A stretch of 16,585 bases of DNA, from assembly GCA_946566415.1 (NCBI GenBank), contig CAMNWW010000022.1:1-16585 (forward strand), in the 5' to 3' direction. The DNA comes from an uncultured Lachnospiraceae bacterium (lineage in GTDB: Bacteria > Bacillota > Clostridia > Lachnospirales > Lachnospiraceae). A program made the translations under genes and the position numbers. How positions within the stretch are numbered: the stretch's first letter is position 1; the number at the start of each line of letters is the position of its first letter. Under the pieces are notes generated by a model. It did no database searches and was not told where the DNA came from. It worked only from the letters and a program-made list of their open reading frames with translations. Below are positions 14,701 through 16,585 of this stretch, piece by piece.

Positions 14701-15923
14701 GAGCCTCCTCCTACGCTCTTCTGGTTCGTCTGCCCCTCCCAATAATCCGCGATCGCCAGAACGCCCAAAATATCCAGCTTTACCGCCTGCAGCAGCACGT
14801 CGATATTATGCGCTTCATCGGGACCGTGGGCGCTGCCGTGCCCCTGCGGAAACGGTTTTTCCTCGTGAGGATTGCCTGCGCCAAAGCCGCATCCCTGCCG
14901 GAAGTGCCTGGCATAAGTACACCCCTCCATAATATAAGCGGTATCTCTGCCGCCGCTTGCCTCATGGTACAGGTCCACAAGCAGCTTCGGGATTCCCTCC
15001 CCGGCAGATATATAATACCCCGGATCTTCCCTGATAAATTCCACCAAAATCCCTTCTCCGTCTGCTACTTTCTGTATCTTTTCTTTTGCCTCCCCCAGGT
15101 CCTGGCAAATCGGAAGGCGGATATCTACAACCGCGATTTTTTCTATCGTTTCCCCGCCTGGCGCTTCCCCGGGACGGTCCTCCTCTGTAACTTTACAGAT
15201 TGTATTTCCATACTGTTCGCTGCAAATATCCAGCCCGAATACTTTCCCGTCCTTATCATGAATGAGTTTTTCCCAAAAATCTCTGTTCTCATCGTTATGG
15301 TCCGAAGCACACTTCACCTGAAATTTCAGCAGGCTCTTCTCTCCGTTTGTGATCGGGAAGTCGTCGTCCGCCGCCAGTCCAAAATCCGGCTGCCCCGCGC
15401 GCTCCAAATAATATTTCAAATCCTCCATGTCCGTCTCTTCATGGGAACCTACAAACAGCCGCACGTCGCATGCCGGACGGACTTTCTGCTCGCGCAGGAA
15501 GATAAGAGCATATAGCAGCGCCACAAGCGGTCCCTTATCGTCCACCACGCCGCGCCCGATGATATAGCCTTTATCTACAACGCCTCCAAAAGCCGGATAG
15601 ATATTCCCTTCCGAAGCCGGAATCACATCCGTATGGGCCGCAAGCAGGAGCCTCTTACAATTTTTCTCTGCTTCCTCCCAGGGACGTATTTCAACACCAT
15701 AATAATCATAATTCTCCACACAAAGTCCGTTTTCCCGGGCAATATCGGCGCAAAAATCAAGCGCCTGGGCGCATTTTGCGCCGTAGGGATACCTTCCGTC
15801 CGCCTCGGCGGCAACGCTCTGGATCCTTACCAAGCTAGAGACCTGCTCGACAATCTCGTCCCTCCGGCGTTCAACAAATTCGTCAATTTTCTGTCCCCAT
15901 TTTTTTATCATTGTTTTTACCAT
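14664..15923 (-). CDS. M20-family metallopeptidase (PepV/Sapep-like dipeptidase)
   Basis: A 419-aa cytoplasmic zinc dipeptidase or related amidohydrolase. The metal ligands are in order: His97 in AAHTDV, the bridging Asp128 in RGVVDDKGP, Glu162/163 in GSHEETD, Asp187 and the C-terminal histidine in DEAHN (372). Length is below the usual 450-470 of PepV, through a short lid domain. Start: ATG 15923 overlaps the MATE stop (ATGGTAA), with GGTGAT 9-15 bases upstream. Met5 (15911) is an alternative with GGGAGG 12 bases upstream, since that site abuts the first ATG. The final 25 or so residues (QTNQKSVGGGSCLSAGKKN and on) do not look like a native M20 end and run into the ribosome binding site and first codons of the ATPase gene. 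This suggests the original 3' end was altered. Activity is likely but not certain. Confidence 0.88.
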   Translation of the reverse strand: MVKTMIKKWGQKIDEFVERRRDEIVEQVSSLVRIQSVAAEADGRYPYGAKCAQALDFCADIARENGLCVENYDYYGVEIRPWEEAEKNCKRLLLAAHTDVIPASEGNIYPAFGGVVDKGYIIGRGVVDDKGPLVALLYALIFLREQKVRPACDVRLFVGSHEETDMEDLKYYLERAGQPDFGLAADDDFPITNGEKSLLKFQVKCASDHNDENRDFWEKLIHDKDGKVFGLDICSEQYGNTICKVTEEDRPGEAPGGETIEKIAVVDIRLPICQDLGEAKEKIQKVADGEGILVEFIREDPGYYISAGEGIPKLLVDLYHEASGGRDTAYIMEGCTYARHFRQGCGFGAGNPHEEKPFPQGHGSAHGPDEAHNIDVLLQAVKLDILGVLAIADYWEGQTNQKSVGGGSCLSAGKKNSDF

Positions 15924-16585
15924 CCTCCCGTTCCATCACCGCCGGGCGATTCTAATCGTGCGCCAAACCTACGGTACAAAAATACGCTAAGCAAAAATCT
16001 TGAAAGCTGATCTGCCGCAATTACAATCCAGATTGCAAGAATCGGTAAATGAAGCACGTACGCCGCAAGCAGACACAGTGGAATACGGACGACCCAGATA
16101 CCAAATCCAGCCACCAGCATCGGCGTGTTCTTATAGCCGAGGGCCCGTATGGTGCCGTTATAGATTCTGGACAAATTCTGCGGAATCTGGATGAATCCCA
16201 TCACGAACACATAAACGGCCCCGATCGCCTGCAGCTCGGGCTTATTTGTCATGACCTTCATAAATACATTCGGCAGAAGAATCAAAAGCAGCGATGTCAC
16301 GACACTGATCGCCGCGGCCACCCGGATCAGTTCTTTGAAATAAATTTTCCGCAATTTCTCATCCTTTTTTCCGATCGCCCTTGCCGCCAGCGTTGTGGAC
16401 GCAGTGCTGAACCCGATCGCCGGCATTTCCGTGATCGTCTCCGCCTGGATACCGAGCTGATATGCCGCAAATGCCGACGCGCCGTAAAACAGGATTATTT
16501 TGCTCAGAATAATCGCCGAAAACTGCCAGAACATACTCTCAAGCGCAGCCGGTATTCCCGTGGTATATATGTCATAGATACAGTT
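15917..16585 (-). CDS. MATE-family efflux transporter, C-terminal half (cut by window edge)
   Basis: About 222 residues of an integral-membrane exporter of the MATE family, which move drugs or metabolites out against Na+ or H+. The frame is open to the window edge (reading NCIYDIYTTGIPAALES before an internal Met at 16534), so the true start lies outside. The second-half repeat is recognisable: G-I-P-A-A-L-E-S-M-F, then QAETITEMPAIGFSTASTTL, GKKDEKLRK, then FIQIPQNLSRIYNGTIRALG and a last helix ending RRFGARLES. At least five hydrophobic segments are present. Its stop overlaps the ATG of the M20 peptidase by 7 bases, indicating translational coupling. Substrate unknown. Confidence 0.92.
   Translation of the reverse strand, partial: NCIYDIYTTGIPAALESMFWQFSAIILSKIILFYGASAFAAYQLGIQAETITEMPAIGFSTASTTLAARAIGKKDEKLRKIYFKELIRVAAAISVVTSLLLILLPNVFMKVMTNKPELQAIGAVYVFVMGFIQIPQNLSRIYNGTIRALGYKNTPMLVAGFGIWVVRIPLCLLAAYVLHLPILAIWIVIAADQLSRFLLSVFLYRRFGARLESPGGDGTGGW

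Noticed and set aside
14808..15515. 235-codon plus-strand frame
   Set aside because: Antisense to the M20 peptidase with all metal-ligand motifs intact on the other strand.

Overview
The window looks like a chromosome segment from a low-to-moderate GC Firmicute, most likely a gut-type member of the Clostridia (Lachnospiraceae-like). The reasons are strong AGGAGG-type ribosome binding sites, Clostridia-style sugar operons (FucI-like isomerase, XylB, GH94, YesL, AraC), a holin-like small toxin, and AAA/PD-(D/E)xK proteins of a kind common in gut Clostridia. This is inference from gene families; no marker gene is present. There are no rRNA, tRNA or CRISPR features that I can see.

Layout. (1) 1-1928, + strand: a polar amino-acid ABC transporter operon made of the end of one permease, a second permease and the ATPase, closed by a strong intrinsic terminator. 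The solute-binding protein is not in view and would lie upstream. (2) 1965-2781, - strand: a zinc-ribbon membrane protein of unknown function whose N-terminus appears frameshifted. (3) 7041-2890, - strand: a sugar catabolic operon in the order FucI-like isomerase, xylulokinase-type FGGY kinase, alpha/beta-hydrolase esterase. It probably isomerises a sugar, phosphorylates the ketose, and removes acyl groups from the substrate. (4) 7042-7437: the operon leader, with a duplicated hairpin/SD unit. Upstream of it sit only the last 19 codons of an AraC-type regulator, abutting a multi-hairpin element.

(5) 7483-10021, + strand: a decayed cellobiose-use module, a YesL (DUF624) pseudogene followed by a cellobiose phosphorylase (GH94) pseudogene. 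The GH94 gene carries several internal deletions, frame changes and a nonsense codon. (6) 10022-10603: a short insert-like segment bounded by near-identical 13-bp direct repeats. It holds the tail of an unrecognised gene and a 31-aa holin-like toxin gene with a bidirectional terminator, which is a probable type I toxin-antitoxin locus. (7) 10723-12303, + strand: an AAA-ATPase-like protein with a C-terminal PD-(D/E)xK domain and its own promoter.

(8) 16585-12435, - strand, four tightly packed or overlapping genes: a MATE transporter (partial), an M20 metallopeptidase, a DUF234-type ATPase with a second PD-(D/E)xK-like domain, and a SAM-dependent methyltransferase. The methyltransferase converges on the gene in (7) across a shared hairpin.

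Overall this is an ordinary metabolic and transport background with a decaying, element-rich centre (about 7.1-10.7 kb). I do not see a convincing new multi-gene system. The best candidates for something undescribed are the small toxin locus with its flanking complementary segments and the structured non-coding elements near 7.05-7.35 kb.
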